Positions 9,887-19,119 of a stretch of 38,391 nucleotides of DNA are shown here, piece by piece. The notes below the pieces were generated by a model. That model saw only the letters and a list, made by a program, of their open reading frames with translations, was not told where the DNA came from and searched no databases. The stretch's first letter is position 1, and every line of letters starts with the position of its first letter. The stretch is taken from positions 1 to 38,391 of the forward strand of contig JAKEFJ010000087.1 in NCBI GenBank assembly GCA_022616665.1. The letters are read 5' to 3'. The position numbers and the translations under genes are program-made. This DNA comes from Acidobacteriota bacterium. GTDB lineage: Bacteria > Acidobacteriota > Polarisedimenticolia > Gp22-AA2 > AA152.

Positions 9887-10869
9887 ACCGGGACGTCGTC
9901 GAGCGCGTGCGCCAGGAACTGGATCGTTCCAGGAGGACTCTTCTCACCACCCACCAGAATCCCGACGGGGACGGGCTGGGAAGCGAGGTGGCTCTATCCG
10001 CCTATCTGAAGGGGATTGGAAAGAACACCCTGATTCTCAATCCCGACGAGGTTCCTGAGCGCTATCGCTTCCTGGATCCGGCGGGAGAGATCCGGTTCTT
10101 CGATGACGCGAGCGGGCCGGCTCTGGTGCGAGGATGCGATCTGATCATCACCCTGGACAACAGCAGCCTGCACCGGCTGGGGAAGATGGAGCAATCGGTC
10201 AGGGATTCAGGCGGCGTGACGCTTTGTGTCGATCACCACTCCACCACCGACGCTTTCTGGGGGATCAACCTCATCGATGAGAGCGCTTGCGCCACGGGAG
10301 AGATGGTGCACGATCTGATCAAGGCCCTGGGAGGCACTCTCGATACGGCGTCGGCGGTGGCGCTTTACACGGCCATGGTCACGGACACGGGGAATTTCCG
10401 CTTTTCCAAGACGAGCCCCCGATCGCACCGGATTGCCGCCGAGCTCCTTGCGAAAGGCGTCGATCCGTCGCGCGTGTACGAACAGGTCTATGAGCAACAG
10501 CCGGAAGGGTTCGTCCGGTTGATGGGGGTGGCCCTCTCCGCCTTCCGTTTGGAAGCGGGCGGCCGCCTCGGCTGGATTTCCCTGACGCGGCGCCAAATGA
10601 TCGAGTGCAGCGCCGAGCAGGCCGATACCTCGGAGATCGTCAATCACCTCTTCGCCATTCGGGGCGTGCGAGTCTGTGTTCTCTTCAAGGAGCTTCCCGA
10701 CGGCATGGTGAAAGTAAGCTTGAGGTCCAAGGGTTCCATCGATGTGCATCGGGTGGCCACCACCTACGGAGGCGGCGGGCACCAGAACGCATCCGGCGCC
10801 GTGGTGGAGGGGCCCCTGGAAGCAGCAGTCCCGCGAGTCGTAGCCGATGCCAGAGCCCTTCTCTCCTGA
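9883..10869 (+). CDS. DHH/DHHA1 phosphoesterase (NrnA-like oligoribonuclease/pAp phosphatase)
   Basis: GTG start overlaps the previous stop; 'THQNPDGDGLGSEVAL', 'CVDHHSTTD', 'VTDTGNFRF', 'GGGGHQNASGA'. Confidence 0.93.
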   Translation: MNRDVVERVRQELDRSRRTLLTTHQNPDGDGLGSEVALSAYLKGIGKNTLILNPDEVPERYRFLDPAGEIRFFDDASGPALVRGCDLIITLDNSSLHRLGKMEQSVRDSGGVTLCVDHHSTTDAFWGINLIDESACATGEMVHDLIKALGGTLDTASAVALYTAMVTDTGNFRFSKTSPRSHRIAAELLAKGVDPSRVYEQVYEQQPEGFVRLMGVALSAFRLEAGGRLGWISLTRRQMIECSAEQADTSEIVNHLFAIRGVRVCVLFKELPDGMVKVSLRSKGSIDVHRVATTYGGGGHQNASGAVVEGPLEAAVPRVVADARALLS

Positions 10870-11491
10870 GCCCCTGAGGATCCAGGTCGGGATGCTCCTG
10901 TCCGGCTGCGGTCGCTTTGACGGCACCGATGTCCAGGAGGCGGTGCTATGCGGGCTGGCGCTGGATCGCTCCGGGGCCCGGGTGGTGGCCTTGTCACCGC
11001 GCCGGCCCCAGCTCCACGTGGTGGACCACACGGTCGGGGACGAGATGGAGGCAGAGCCCCGCGACATCCACCTCGAATCCGCCCGAATTTTTCATGACAA
11101 GATCCACCCGATCCCCGAATTTCCCCTGGAGACCCTCCAGGCCATCGTGGTGCCGGGGGGATTCGGCGGGGCGAAAAACCTGATGTCCGGATTCGCGCGC
11201 CTGGGAGAGCGGCGCGAGGCGCACGCCGATGCGGCGGAGGTGGTTCGACATTTCCTCGATGCACACAAGCCGGTGGGTGTGGTGGGTATGGGCGATATCC
11301 TGGTGCGGCACCTGATGGGGGAGACGCTGGAGGACCCACGCCCGGAGAGGGATCCCGCGGCGCTCGAGGTGAATCGGGAAAAGCGCATCATCGCCACGCC
11401 GGGCTTCAAATCATTCAGGCGGGTCTCCGAGGTTGCCGTGGGAATCGACGCGATGGTTCAGGAGCTCATCCGATGGGTCGGGATGTCGTGA
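10847..11491 (+). CDS. elbB: Isoprenoid biosynthesis glyoxalase ElbB-like protein (DJ-1/PfpI superfamily)
   Basis: 'LLSGCGRFDGTDVQEAVLCGLALDRSGA', 'AIVVPGGFGGAKNLMSGFA'. Confidence 0.88.
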   Translation: MPEPFSPEPLRIQVGMLLSGCGRFDGTDVQEAVLCGLALDRSGARVVALSPRRPQLHVVDHTVGDEMEAEPRDIHLESARIFHDKIHPIPEFPLETLQAIVVPGGFGGAKNLMSGFARLGERREAHADAAEVVRHFLDAHKPVGVVGMGDILVRHLMGETLEDPRPERDPAALEVNREKRIIATPGFKSFRRVSEVAVGIDAMVQELIRWVGMS

Positions 11492-11733
11492 GGGTCAGAG
11501 TTCTCCTGTTCGCCCGGTTGAGAGAGCTCGTGGGAAGCGACGCGATGGAGTTCGACTTGATGGAGGGCGCCACCCTAGGTGAGCTCTGGGAGCGCCTGCG
11601 GGAAGGATTCCCATCGGTTCGCGCCTTCGTTCATCCACCACTCATGGCGGTCAACCAGGAATACGCCTCCCCGGACCGGGCATTGACGGGTGGGGATGAG
11701 GTGGCTTTTTTTCCGCCGGTCAGCGGCGGTTGA
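11473..11733 (+). CDS. moaD: Molybdopterin synthase sulfur carrier subunit MoaD
   Basis: Ubiquitin-like, 'LLFARLRELVGSD...VAFFPPVSGG' C-terminal GG. Confidence 0.93.
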   Translation: MGRDVVRVRVLLFARLRELVGSDAMEFDLMEGATLGELWERLREGFPSVRAFVHPPLMAVNQEYASPDRALTGGDEVAFFPPVSGG

Positions 11734-11740
11734 GGGTCGT

Positions 11741-12178
11741 ATGTTCCGGATTGTCGGAGAGGCCCTGGCCCTGGATGCGCTGGTGCTCCACGTCTCGGGG
11801 GCCGAGGTGGGCGGGGTCGCCACTTTTGTGGGCATCGTCAGGGTGGAAAACGCCGGCAAGCGAGTCGTGGCGGTGGAGTACCACGCCTATCCGGCCATGG
11901 CGGAAAAGGTGATGCGGGAGATCGGAGAGGAGCTCGAGCGCTTGTTCGGTTCCCTGCGGATCGCCATGGTCCATCGCACCGGCCGACTGTCGGTGGGAGA
12001 GGCAAGCGTCGTCATTGCGGTGGGAGCGGCCCATCGCCGGGAAGCGCTGGCAGCTGTCTCCCATGCCATCGAGCGGCTCAAGCACGACGTCCCGATCTGG
12101 AAAAAGGAATTTTACGAGGATGGGTCGGAGTGGTTAGAGCCGGCCTCGGTCGTGCCGCGTGCGGGCATCAACAAGTAA
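11741..12178 (+). CDS. moaE: Molybdopterin synthase catalytic subunit MoaE
   Basis: 'GGVATFVGIVRVENAGKRVVAVEYHAYPAMAEKVMREIGEE', 'HRTGRLSVGEASVVIAVGAAHR', 'PIWKKEFYEDGSEWL'. Confidence 0.95.
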   Translation: MFRIVGEALALDALVLHVSGAEVGGVATFVGIVRVENAGKRVVAVEYHAYPAMAEKVMREIGEELERLFGSLRIAMVHRTGRLSVGEASVVIAVGAAHRREALAAVSHAIERLKHDVPIWKKEFYEDGSEWLEPASVVPRAGINK

Positions 12179-12198
12179 GGGGGGAGCTGACGCCCCCC
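12179..12198. terminator. G6/C6 hairpin between convergent genes
   Basis: GGGGGG-AGCTGACG-CCCCCC directly after the moaE stop, in a convergent intergenic gap. Confidence 0.45.
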
Positions 12199-12223
12199 CC
12201 GGATTCTGTGTGTACCAAAGGGT

Positions 12224-12586
12224 CTATTTGCCGGCTGGCTTCGCTTCGGCCTTGGCAATGCTGGAGACCTTGATGGTCTCGCCTTCCACGGTGCCCTTTA
12301 CGGTCACCGACGCTCCAGCGAATTCCTCGGCCTTCTTCTGGTCGTCCAGCGTGTAGAACTTTGCGTTGGTGGCGTCCCAGACTCCCAACGTGGCACCCTT
12401 CTCTTTGGCGCACTTCAAGGCGCAGTCCTTGTGGCCATCCTTGGCCCCCTCGCCTTTGCAGTGACTGTCGGTGATGAAACCCGTGACCGTGGTCTCGGTC
12501 TTCTTTTCGTCGGCGGCGAAGGACGCCACATTCCCCAGCGCCAGCATCAGAACCGCAGCGGTCAGGCAAACAAAGAGCTTCTTCAT
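12224..12586 (-). CDS. Secreted small hypothetical protein (Cys-containing periplasmic, OB-like)
   Basis: Clear signal peptide 'MKKLFVCLTAAVLMLALGNVASFAA', SD AAGGGAGGTTCC, 'GFITDSHCKGEGAKDGHKDCALKCAKEKGA'. Confidence 0.75.
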   Translation of the reverse strand: MKKLFVCLTAAVLMLALGNVASFAADEKKTETTVTGFITDSHCKGEGAKDGHKDCALKCAKEKGATLGVWDATNAKFYTLDDQKKAEEFAGASVTVKGTVEGETIKVSSIAKAEAKPAGK

Positions 12587-12636
12587 GACGGAACCTCCCT
12601 TCAAGGGGAACATTCAACTTGTGACCAGGTGCGTGC

Positions 12637-12666
12637 ATTGTAAAGGGCACGGCACCTGAGAGTCAA
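12637..12666 (-). promoter_or_regulatory. Sigma-70-like promoter for the 12224..12586 gene
   Basis: Minus strand: TTGACT (complement of 12661-12666), 18-nt spacer, TACAAT (complement of 12637-12642). Confidence 0.55.
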
Positions 12667-12703
12667 ATAGTCAGCAAAACGACCAAATTGATCCCGCTTC
12701 CCC

Positions 12704-12733
12704 TTGCACGACATGAATTTGGGATGCTATACT
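12704..12733 (+). promoter_or_regulatory. Sigma-70-like promoter reading toward the rny leader
   Basis: TTGCAC (12704-12709), 18-nt spacer, TATACT (12728-12733). Confidence 0.5.
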
Positions 12734-12796
12734 TCGCTTCGCCGTGCGGGAATGAATGGTTTGCGGCACAATCAATGATGTGGGATGAGTGATTTT

Positions 12797-12971
12797 CGAT
12801 AATCGGGCGGACGGTGTGCGCATAACCCTTTGGATTTCCAACCCTTCCGCTTCGAAGCAGAGATACTCCCCCGACTTGGGGATGATTCCTCTGAACAGCC
12901 GGTCGAGCCAATGGCGAGGAATAGCCTCTTCCCTTGAGTTACGCATGACGAGGGGACCGCTCACCGACTGA
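12797..12971 (+). ncRNA. Candidate structured RNA (6S-like?) upstream of rny
   Basis: No convincing CDS; sits downstream of a sigma-70-like promoter; ends may close through TCGG/CCGA, TGCG(CA)TAAC/GTTACGCA pairings; about 175 nt. Confidence 0.25.
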
Positions 12972-13192
12972 ACCTCTCCCTTCATCCTCTCCCGCCGGCC
13001 AGGGAGGACCTGGCATGGCTTCCTCACTTTCCAGCATTCTAATTGCGTCTTACAGTCCCGCCGTTTCAGATTCCGACCTGCACACTCCCGGAAAGCTGGG
13101 GACGACCGGCCTCCGCAGCAGCGGGGACACCCAGCGCACCCTTTCCGCGTCGGATGCGCCCCATCCGCCTTTCCGTTCCACAGGTGAAATCC

Positions 13193-14761
13193 ATGGTGAC
13201 TAACTCCGCAGTCCTCCTACTCGGGGGTCTCGCCCTGATCGCCGCCGGGTTCGCTCTGGGCTGGCTGGGTAACCTCCGACTGGGAAAGAAACATTTGAAC
13301 GCCGCGCGCTCTGAAGCGCAGGAAATCGTGCGAGAGAGCCGGCGTGAATCCGACAAGCTGAAGAAGCAGGCGCTTTTGCAAGCCAGGGAAGAGTGGCAAC
13401 AGACCCGCACGCGAATGGAAGGGGACCTGAAGGGACGGGTCCGCGCCGCCCAAAAACAGCAACAGAGCCTCGAGGACAAGGAGCGCAACCTGCGCGAGAA
13501 GCTCGATGAAGCCCGCAAGCAATCCGAGCGAGCCGCCGAGAGTGAGCGGAAACTCCTAGCCGTCCAGGCGGAAGCCACGGAAAATCGGGATCGCTATCGC
13601 CGGCTTCGAGAAGAAACCAACCGCCGGCTGGAACAGCTTGCGGGGATTGGGGTGGAAGAAGCGAAGAAAATGCTCCTGAACAACCTCAAGGCCGAGACCC
13701 GATTCGAAGCGGCCCGGATGATTCGAGAAATCAAGGAAGAGGCCCAGCGCAACGCCGACGCGGAGGCGGCGAAGATCATCGCCTTGGCCATCGAGCGGCT
13801 GGCTTCCGAGGTGACGTCGGCGAAATCGGTCACCAGCATTCCCATACCCAGCGCCAAGGTGAAGGGTCGTATCATCGGTTACGAGGGGAAGAACATCCGG
13901 GCCTTTGAGAAGGCCACGAGCGTGCAGCTCCTCATGGATGAAGCTCCCGATACGCTGGTCCTCTCCTGTTTCAATCCCATCAAGCGCGAGATCGCAAGGG
14001 TCTCCCTGGAGAGACTTCTTAAGGACGGAAATATCCACCCCAGGAGAATCGAGGAAGTGGTGGAAAAATCCCGCCGAAAAGTGGAGGAATCCATCCTTCG
14101 GGCCGGTGAGGACACTGTGAGGGATTTGAACCTCAAGGGGATGCACCCGGAGATTGTGAAAACCCTGGGGCGGCTCAAATACCGCACATCGTATGGCCAG
14201 AACGTGCTGGATCACTCCATCGAAGTGGCCAAGTTGACGGCGATGATGGCCACGGAGCTGGGCCTGGACAGCTCCCTGGCCCTGCGGGCCGGCCTCCTGC
14301 ACGACATCGGCAAGGCCATCGATTTCGAGCGCGAAGGGACCCACCCTGAAATCGGTGCCGAAGTAGGGACCAAGTATGGTGAGCATGAAGTGGTGGTCAA
14401 TGCCATCGCATCGCATCACGACGACGTGGAGGTCATTTCCCCCATCTCGGTGCTGGTGGCAGCTGCCGATGCCATATCAGGCTCACGGCCGGGGGCTCGT
14501 CGCAAGACGCTGGTGGATTACGCCAAGCGCATCGAGAAGCTGGAAGGCATCGCCAACAGCTACGAAGGGGTGGAACAGTCCTACGCGATTCAGGCCGGCC
14601 GGGAGATCCGGGTCATTGCCGTGCCCGAGAAGATCGACGACGCCCAGGTATCCCTGCTGGCCAACGATTTGGCTCAGCGCATCCAGAAAGAGATGGAATA
14701 CCCGGGACGGATCAAAGTCACGGTCATCCGGGAGATGCGCGCCACGGAAGTGGCAAGGTAG
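13193..14761 (+). CDS. rny: Ribonuclease Y
   Basis: N-terminal TM, coiled coil, KH 'KGRIIGYEGKNIRAFEKATSVQLLMDEAPDTLVLSCFNPIKREIARVSLERLLKDGNIHPRRIEE', HD 'GLLHDIGKAID...ASHHDDVE'. Confidence 0.97.
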   Translation: MVTNSAVLLLGGLALIAAGFALGWLGNLRLGKKHLNAARSEAQEIVRESRRESDKLKKQALLQAREEWQQTRTRMEGDLKGRVRAAQKQQQSLEDKERNLREKLDEARKQSERAAESERKLLAVQAEATENRDRYRRLREETNRRLEQLAGIGVEEAKKMLLNNLKAETRFEAARMIREIKEEAQRNADAEAAKIIALAIERLASEVTSAKSVTSIPIPSAKVKGRIIGYEGKNIRAFEKATSVQLLMDEAPDTLVLSCFNPIKREIARVSLERLLKDGNIHPRRIEEVVEKSRRKVEESILRAGEDTVRDLNLKGMHPEIVKTLGRLKYRTSYGQNVLDHSIEVAKLTAMMATELGLDSSLALRAGLLHDIGKAIDFEREGTHPEIGAEVGTKYGEHEVVVNAIASHHDDVEVISPISVLVAAADAISGSRPGARRKTLVDYAKRIEKLEGIANSYEGVEQSYAIQAGREIRVIAVPEKIDDAQVSLLANDLAQRIQKEMEYPGRIKVTVIREMRATEVAR

Positions 14762-14768
14762 GCGGGAG

Positions 14769-15353
14769 GTGATCACCGGAGGCGCCGATCTCCACCTCCA
14801 CTCGCGGCACTCGGACGGCGCCGACGAGCCGGCCGCACTGGTGGAGGAAGCGGCGAAGGGAGGGGTGGAAGTCATCAGCCTCACCGACCACGATACTCTG
14901 AGCGGAGTTCCGGAAGCGAAGGAAGCCGGGTCAAGGCTGGGCGTTCGGGTGATCTCCGGGGTTGAGCTCAGCGCGGATTTTCGCGGGCACGAGGTCCACC
15001 TCCTGGCGTACGGCTTCGACCCCGAGGCCGAGGATCTCCGGCGCGCGCTGGAGCGGTCCCGGCATGAGCGCAAGCAGCGGGCGGAGCGCATCGTACAGCG
15101 ACTCAACCAACTGGGAATTCCCCTCAGCATGGAGAAGCTGCGAGAAACCGCGGGGGATGCGTCCCTGGGCCGGCCGCACTTGGCCGATGCTCTGCTGCGC
15201 ACGCGAGTCGTGGGCACCATTCAAGAGGCGTTTGATCGGTATCTCAACCCGGGGCGACCCGCTTTCGTCCCGCGGGAGCATCTTCCACTCCAGTCGGCCA
15301 AGAGCGCCGTCCAGGACGCCGGCGGCGTTTTGGTGCTGGCTCACCCCATTTGA
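14769..15353 (+). pseudogene. PHP-domain phosphoesterase, N-terminal part (frameshifted relative to 15350..15646)
   Basis: 'GADLHLHSRHSDGADEPAALVEEAAKGGVEVISLTDHDTLSGV...GVELSADF...GGVLVLAHPI*'; ends at the conserved AHP motif. Confidence 0.75.
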
Positions 15354-15646
15354 ATCTCTCTTCTGTTAACATTCGGGCCCGGGTGGAAGCAGGAATCGAC
15401 GGTTTGGAGACGTCTCATCCTAAGCTCAAGTCGTCGCAAAGCCGGGAGCTCGCCTCCCTGGCGCGGGAGGCGGGAATTCTGGCGACCGGCGGGTCCGATT
15501 TCCACGGCGAGCACCGGGGTCCCGTGAGAATCGGGTCGGTGAGAATTGCCGTGGAAGTCGCCAATCGAATCGAGCAGATGGCCGAGCGGAGAGCCGCAAT
15601 CCGGGGGGCGGTGAAAGAGTCCCGGGCGGGGGGAGAGAAGCCATGA
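15350..15646 (+). pseudogene. PHP-domain phosphoesterase, C-terminal part (other frame)
   Basis: 'VEAGIDGLETSHPKLKSSQSRELASLAREAGILATGGSDFHGEHR' supplies the missing C-terminal metal-binding motif SDFHG. Confidence 0.75.
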
Positions 15647-16773
15647 TCACCTCGGAGTATCTGGAACGGTCGGGACTGGGAGGAATCTCCCTCAAGGTGG
15701 AGGAGGGGCAACGGCTCAGCCGGGAAGAGGGGATTCTCCTCTACGAGCATCCGGACCTCAACGCCGTCGGCTACCTGGCGAATCGGGTGCGGGAGCGCCT
15801 GCACGGCGATGTCACCTATTACAATATCAACCAGCACATTAATCCCACCAATGTCTGCGACAAATTCTGCAAGTTTTGCGCCTTCTATCGCACCGCCAAG
15901 GACGCCGACGCTTACGCGCTCTCCTTTGAGCAGATTCAGGCCAGGGTACGGGAGAAGATCCACGAGCCCATCACCGAGATCCACATGGTGGGGGGAGTCA
16001 ACCCGGAGTTGCCGCTCGAGTACTACCTGGACATGATCCGGGCGGTGCATGAGGTGCGTCCCGACGTGCACGTGAAGGCGCTCACCATGGTGGAGGTGGC
16101 GGATTTCGCCCAGCGGACAGGCCGCAGCGTGGAAGCGATCATCAGGGATCTCAAGGATGCAGGGATTGGGTCCTTTCCGGGCGGCGGCGCCGAAGTGATG
16201 AGCGCGCGCCTGCATCGGTTGCTCTTCCCCAAGAAAATCGACTTCCACGGGTGGCTGGACTGTGCCAGGACCGCGCACCGCGTCGGGCTCAAGTCCAACG
16301 CCACCATGCTGTACGGTCATGTGGAAACCACCGAGGAAAAAGTGGACCACCTCATCCTCCTGCGGGAAGCCCAGGACGAGACCTTCGGTTTCATGACTTT
16401 CATTCCGCTCGCCTTCCACCCCGAGAACACCAAGCTGGATTACCTGAAGAAGGCCACCGCCATGGAGGACCTCCGGAACATCGCGGTAGCCCGGCTCATG
16501 CTGGACAATTTCCCGCACATCAAGGCCTTCTGGATCATGATTACCCCACGGGTAGCCCAGATCGCCCTGTCCTATGGGGCCGACGACATCGACGGGACGG
16601 TGACCACCGAGGAGATCGTCCATGCCGCCGGAGCCGAAACTTCCCAGAACCTGTCGCGACGTGACCTGGTGACCTTGATCCGTGAAGCGGGGCGCGAGCC
16701 GGTGGAGCGGGACACCCTCTACCGCCCCGTCCGGATGCAAGCCGCCACGACCGCCGCAATCCACCTTACCTGA
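15643..16773 (+). CDS. mqnE: Aminofutalosine synthase MqnE (radical SAM)
   Basis: 'HINPTNVCDKFCKFCAFYR' CxxxCxxC, 'PLEYYLDMIRAVHEVRPDVHVKALTMVEV', 'GGGAEVMSARLHRLLFPKKI', 'PVERDTLY'. Confidence 0.9.
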   Translation: MITSEYLERSGLGGISLKVEEGQRLSREEGILLYEHPDLNAVGYLANRVRERLHGDVTYYNINQHINPTNVCDKFCKFCAFYRTAKDADAYALSFEQIQARVREKIHEPITEIHMVGGVNPELPLEYYLDMIRAVHEVRPDVHVKALTMVEVADFAQRTGRSVEAIIRDLKDAGIGSFPGGGAEVMSARLHRLLFPKKIDFHGWLDCARTAHRVGLKSNATMLYGHVETTEEKVDHLILLREAQDETFGFMTFIPLAFHPENTKLDYLKKATAMEDLRNIAVARLMLDNFPHIKAFWIMITPRVAQIALSYGADDIDGTVTTEEIVHAAGAETSQNLSRRDLVTLIREAGREPVERDTLYRPVRMQAATTAAIHLT

Positions 16774-16774
16774 C

Positions 16775-17674
16775 GTGAGCCCCTCCCTCCCGGACCACGG
16801 CGGATGGGCCCCCTATGTCTGGTTGAACGGTGAGATTGTCCCGGCGGCCGAAGCCCGCGTCTCGGTGTTCGACCGTGGAATTCTTCTGGGGGACGGAGTC
16901 TACGAGACCCTGCGGGTGCACCGCTGCAAGATTTTTCGGTGGCGGGAGCACCGGGATCGGCTGCTGAACTCATTGGCCGAGTCGGGCATCGAGCCTGCTC
17001 ATTCGCCGGCTGAGCTGGAGGAGGCCATCACCACCTTGGTGAGGGCGAACCAGATGCAAGAGGCCCGGATTCGTCTCACGATCACCCGCGGCGAAGGGAA
17101 TCCGGGCTTCGACCTGATGCCGGGGAAAGGGCCCAGCACCATCGTGGCCGCCAGTGCCTGGCGGTCCATACCGGGAGCGCGTTACCGGGAAGGAGTGCGC
17201 GCCGTCATCGCATCCCGCCGGCAGACGGGCAGCGACAGCCTGGATCCGGCGCTCAAGTCCATCAGCCGAATCCATCTGGTCCTGGCGCGCCTGGAAGCGG
17301 CCCGGGAAGAGGCGCAGGAAGCGATCCTCCTGGGAAGCGATGGAAAGGTCCGGGAAGGGACGGCGAGCAACGTTTTCGTGGTAAAAGAGGGAAAGCTCAA
17401 AACGCCCTCCGCGCAATGCGGAATCCTCGCAGGGGTGACCCGGGCCGCGATCCTCGAGCTGGCTTCCCAGAGGGGGATTCCGTGCGAAGAGGCAATCCTA
17501 GCTCCCGAAGAGTTGGTGGGGGCGGATGAGGTTTTTCTCACCAATACCTCGTGGGGAGCCCTGCCGGTGGGACTTCTGGATGGGAAGCCCGTGGGCATCG
17601 GGGGCGGAGGGCCGGTGGCCCTGACTCTGGGACGGAAGCTATCGGAGCTGGTGGAAAGGGAATGCTCACCATGA
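16775..17674 (+). CDS. Class IV aminotransferase, probably aminodeoxychorismate lyase (by pabB context)
   Basis: 'VWLNGEIVPAAEARVSVFDRGILLGDGVYETLRV', 'SISRIHLVLARLEAAREEAQEAILLGSDGKVREGTASNVFVV'. Confidence 0.85.
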   Translation: MSPSLPDHGGWAPYVWLNGEIVPAAEARVSVFDRGILLGDGVYETLRVHRCKIFRWREHRDRLLNSLAESGIEPAHSPAELEEAITTLVRANQMQEARIRLTITRGEGNPGFDLMPGKGPSTIVAASAWRSIPGARYREGVRAVIASRRQTGSDSLDPALKSISRIHLVLARLEAAREEAQEAILLGSDGKVREGTASNVFVVKEGKLKTPSAQCGILAGVTRAAILELASQRGIPCEEAILAPEELVGADEVFLTNTSWGALPVGLLDGKPVGIGGGGPVALTLGRKLSELVERECSP

Positions 17675-19119
17675 GTGCCCGCTCGGGCCGGAGTGAGGCG
17701 GTCGTGGAGACGCTGGGGCATGCACGGGACCCTTGGGAGCTCTTCCATCGGGTGTCCCATGAGCCGCTTCCCGTCCTGCTCCACAGCTCCAAGAGCGATC
17801 CGGTGATGGGGCGGTGTTCGATCATCGCCTGGGATCCCTTCCTGGTCCTGCGTTACCGAAAGGGAAGAGGTGCCGTGCGATCGCGTGTCCGGGAAGCCAA
17901 TTTCGCGGGGGATCCCTTTCCGGTCCTACGCGCCGAGCTGGATCGACATTGGGTGGCTCCCGTGCCAGGGATTCCTTTCGTGGGAGGGGCCATCGGCTAT
18001 CTGGGGTATCCGCTGCGGCAATGGACCGGGGAGCGCTCCCGGCATGTCACGACACCTTCACCCCGGATGGACCTCCATCTGGCGTTTTACGATCGTGCCT
18101 ATGTGGTGGACCATGCGGCGGGATTGACCCACCTGGTCTCGACGGGAATGGCCGAGAGCAGCCCCTCCCGCCGCCTGGAAAAGCAGAAATTGGACCTGAG
18201 AAGGATGCGGGAGCCTTCCGAGGAGTGGACCGGCCGCGCTGCAGCCGGGACCGATGCAGGCAGCGGCAGCATCAAGTTCCTGATGTCCCGCGAAGCCTAT
18301 CTGCGGAAGATCCGTCAGGCGCAGGAGTATCTGCAGGCGGGCGATATCTACCAGGTCAATCTCTCTCATCGCATCGAGGTGGAAGGCGATTGGGCGGAAG
18401 CCTCCCTCTACCAGCAACTCGCGGCGACTCATCCGGGCTGCTTTTCCGCCTATCTGCCCTTCGAGGATCATGCGGTGCTTTGCGCCTCCCCCGAGCGGCT
18501 CGTAAAACTGTGGGGGAGGCGGGTCGAGACGCGCCCGATCAAGGGAACCCGAGCGCGGGGCGTGACTCCCGGCGAGGATTGCCAGGCCAGGAGCGCCTTG
18601 GCCTCGGGCGCCAAGGAGCGAGCCGAAAACGTGATGATCGTGGACTTGGCCCGCAACGACCTGGGCAGGGTGTGCGTCCCCGGATCGGTTGCCACCGAGG
18701 ATCTTTGCCGTGTGGAGACGCTCCCCACCGTGCACCACCTGGTCTCGACGGTATCCGGAATCCTGCGCGACGACTCGGACCGCGTCGACCTGGTCCAGGC
18801 GCTGTTTCCCGGGGGCTCCATGACAGGAGCCCCGAAGATTCGGGCCATGGAGATCATCGACGAGCTGGAGGGAGAAGAGCGCGGCATCTACTCCGGCTCC
18901 ATCGGCTACTTCTCTTTCGACGGAGATTTGGACCTGAACATCGTCATTCGAACCATCATCCTTGCAGGACGCACGGCGCAGCTCCAGGTGGGAGGCGCCG
19001 TCATGGCCGAGTCGGAGCCCGAGGCGGAGTACCAGGAGACCCTGGACAAGGCCCGCCCGCTCTTGGAGCTTCTGGCTGGATCCGATGGCCGCCGCCGGGA
19101 GGGAATCGAAGATGAGTGA
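17671..19119 (+). CDS. pabB: Aminodeoxychorismate synthase component I
   Basis: Chorismate-binding fold; 'ETRPIKGTRARG' (PIKGT Lys motif, PabB rather than TrpE), 'FPGGSMTGAPKIRAMEIIDELEGEERGIYSGSIGYFS'. Confidence 0.93.
   Translation: MSARSGRSEAVVETLGHARDPWELFHRVSHEPLPVLLHSSKSDPVMGRCSIIAWDPFLVLRYRKGRGAVRSRVREANFAGDPFPVLRAELDRHWVAPVPGIPFVGGAIGYLGYPLRQWTGERSRHVTTPSPRMDLHLAFYDRAYVVDHAAGLTHLVSTGMAESSPSRRLEKQKLDLRRMREPSEEWTGRAAAGTDAGSGSIKFLMSREAYLRKIRQAQEYLQAGDIYQVNLSHRIEVEGDWAEASLYQQLAATHPGCFSAYLPFEDHAVLCASPERLVKLWGRRVETRPIKGTRARGVTPGEDCQARSALASGAKERAENVMIVDLARNDLGRVCVPGSVATEDLCRVETLPTVHHLVSTVSGILRDDSDRVDLVQALFPGGSMTGAPKIRAMEIIDELEGEERGIYSGSIGYFSFDGDLDLNIVIRTIILAGRTAQLQVGGAVMAESEPEAEYQETLDKARPLLELLAGSDGRRREGIEDE

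Noticed and set aside
12671-13027. Minus-strand ORF of 118 aa upstream of rny
   Set aside because: No recognised motif and no clear SD; overlaps the plus-strand promoter and structured-RNA candidate; kept only as an alternative explanation.
17814-19115. 433-aa ORF in an alternate frame of pabB
   Set aside because: Arg/Gly/Pro-rich out-of-frame artefact overlapping a confident pabB.
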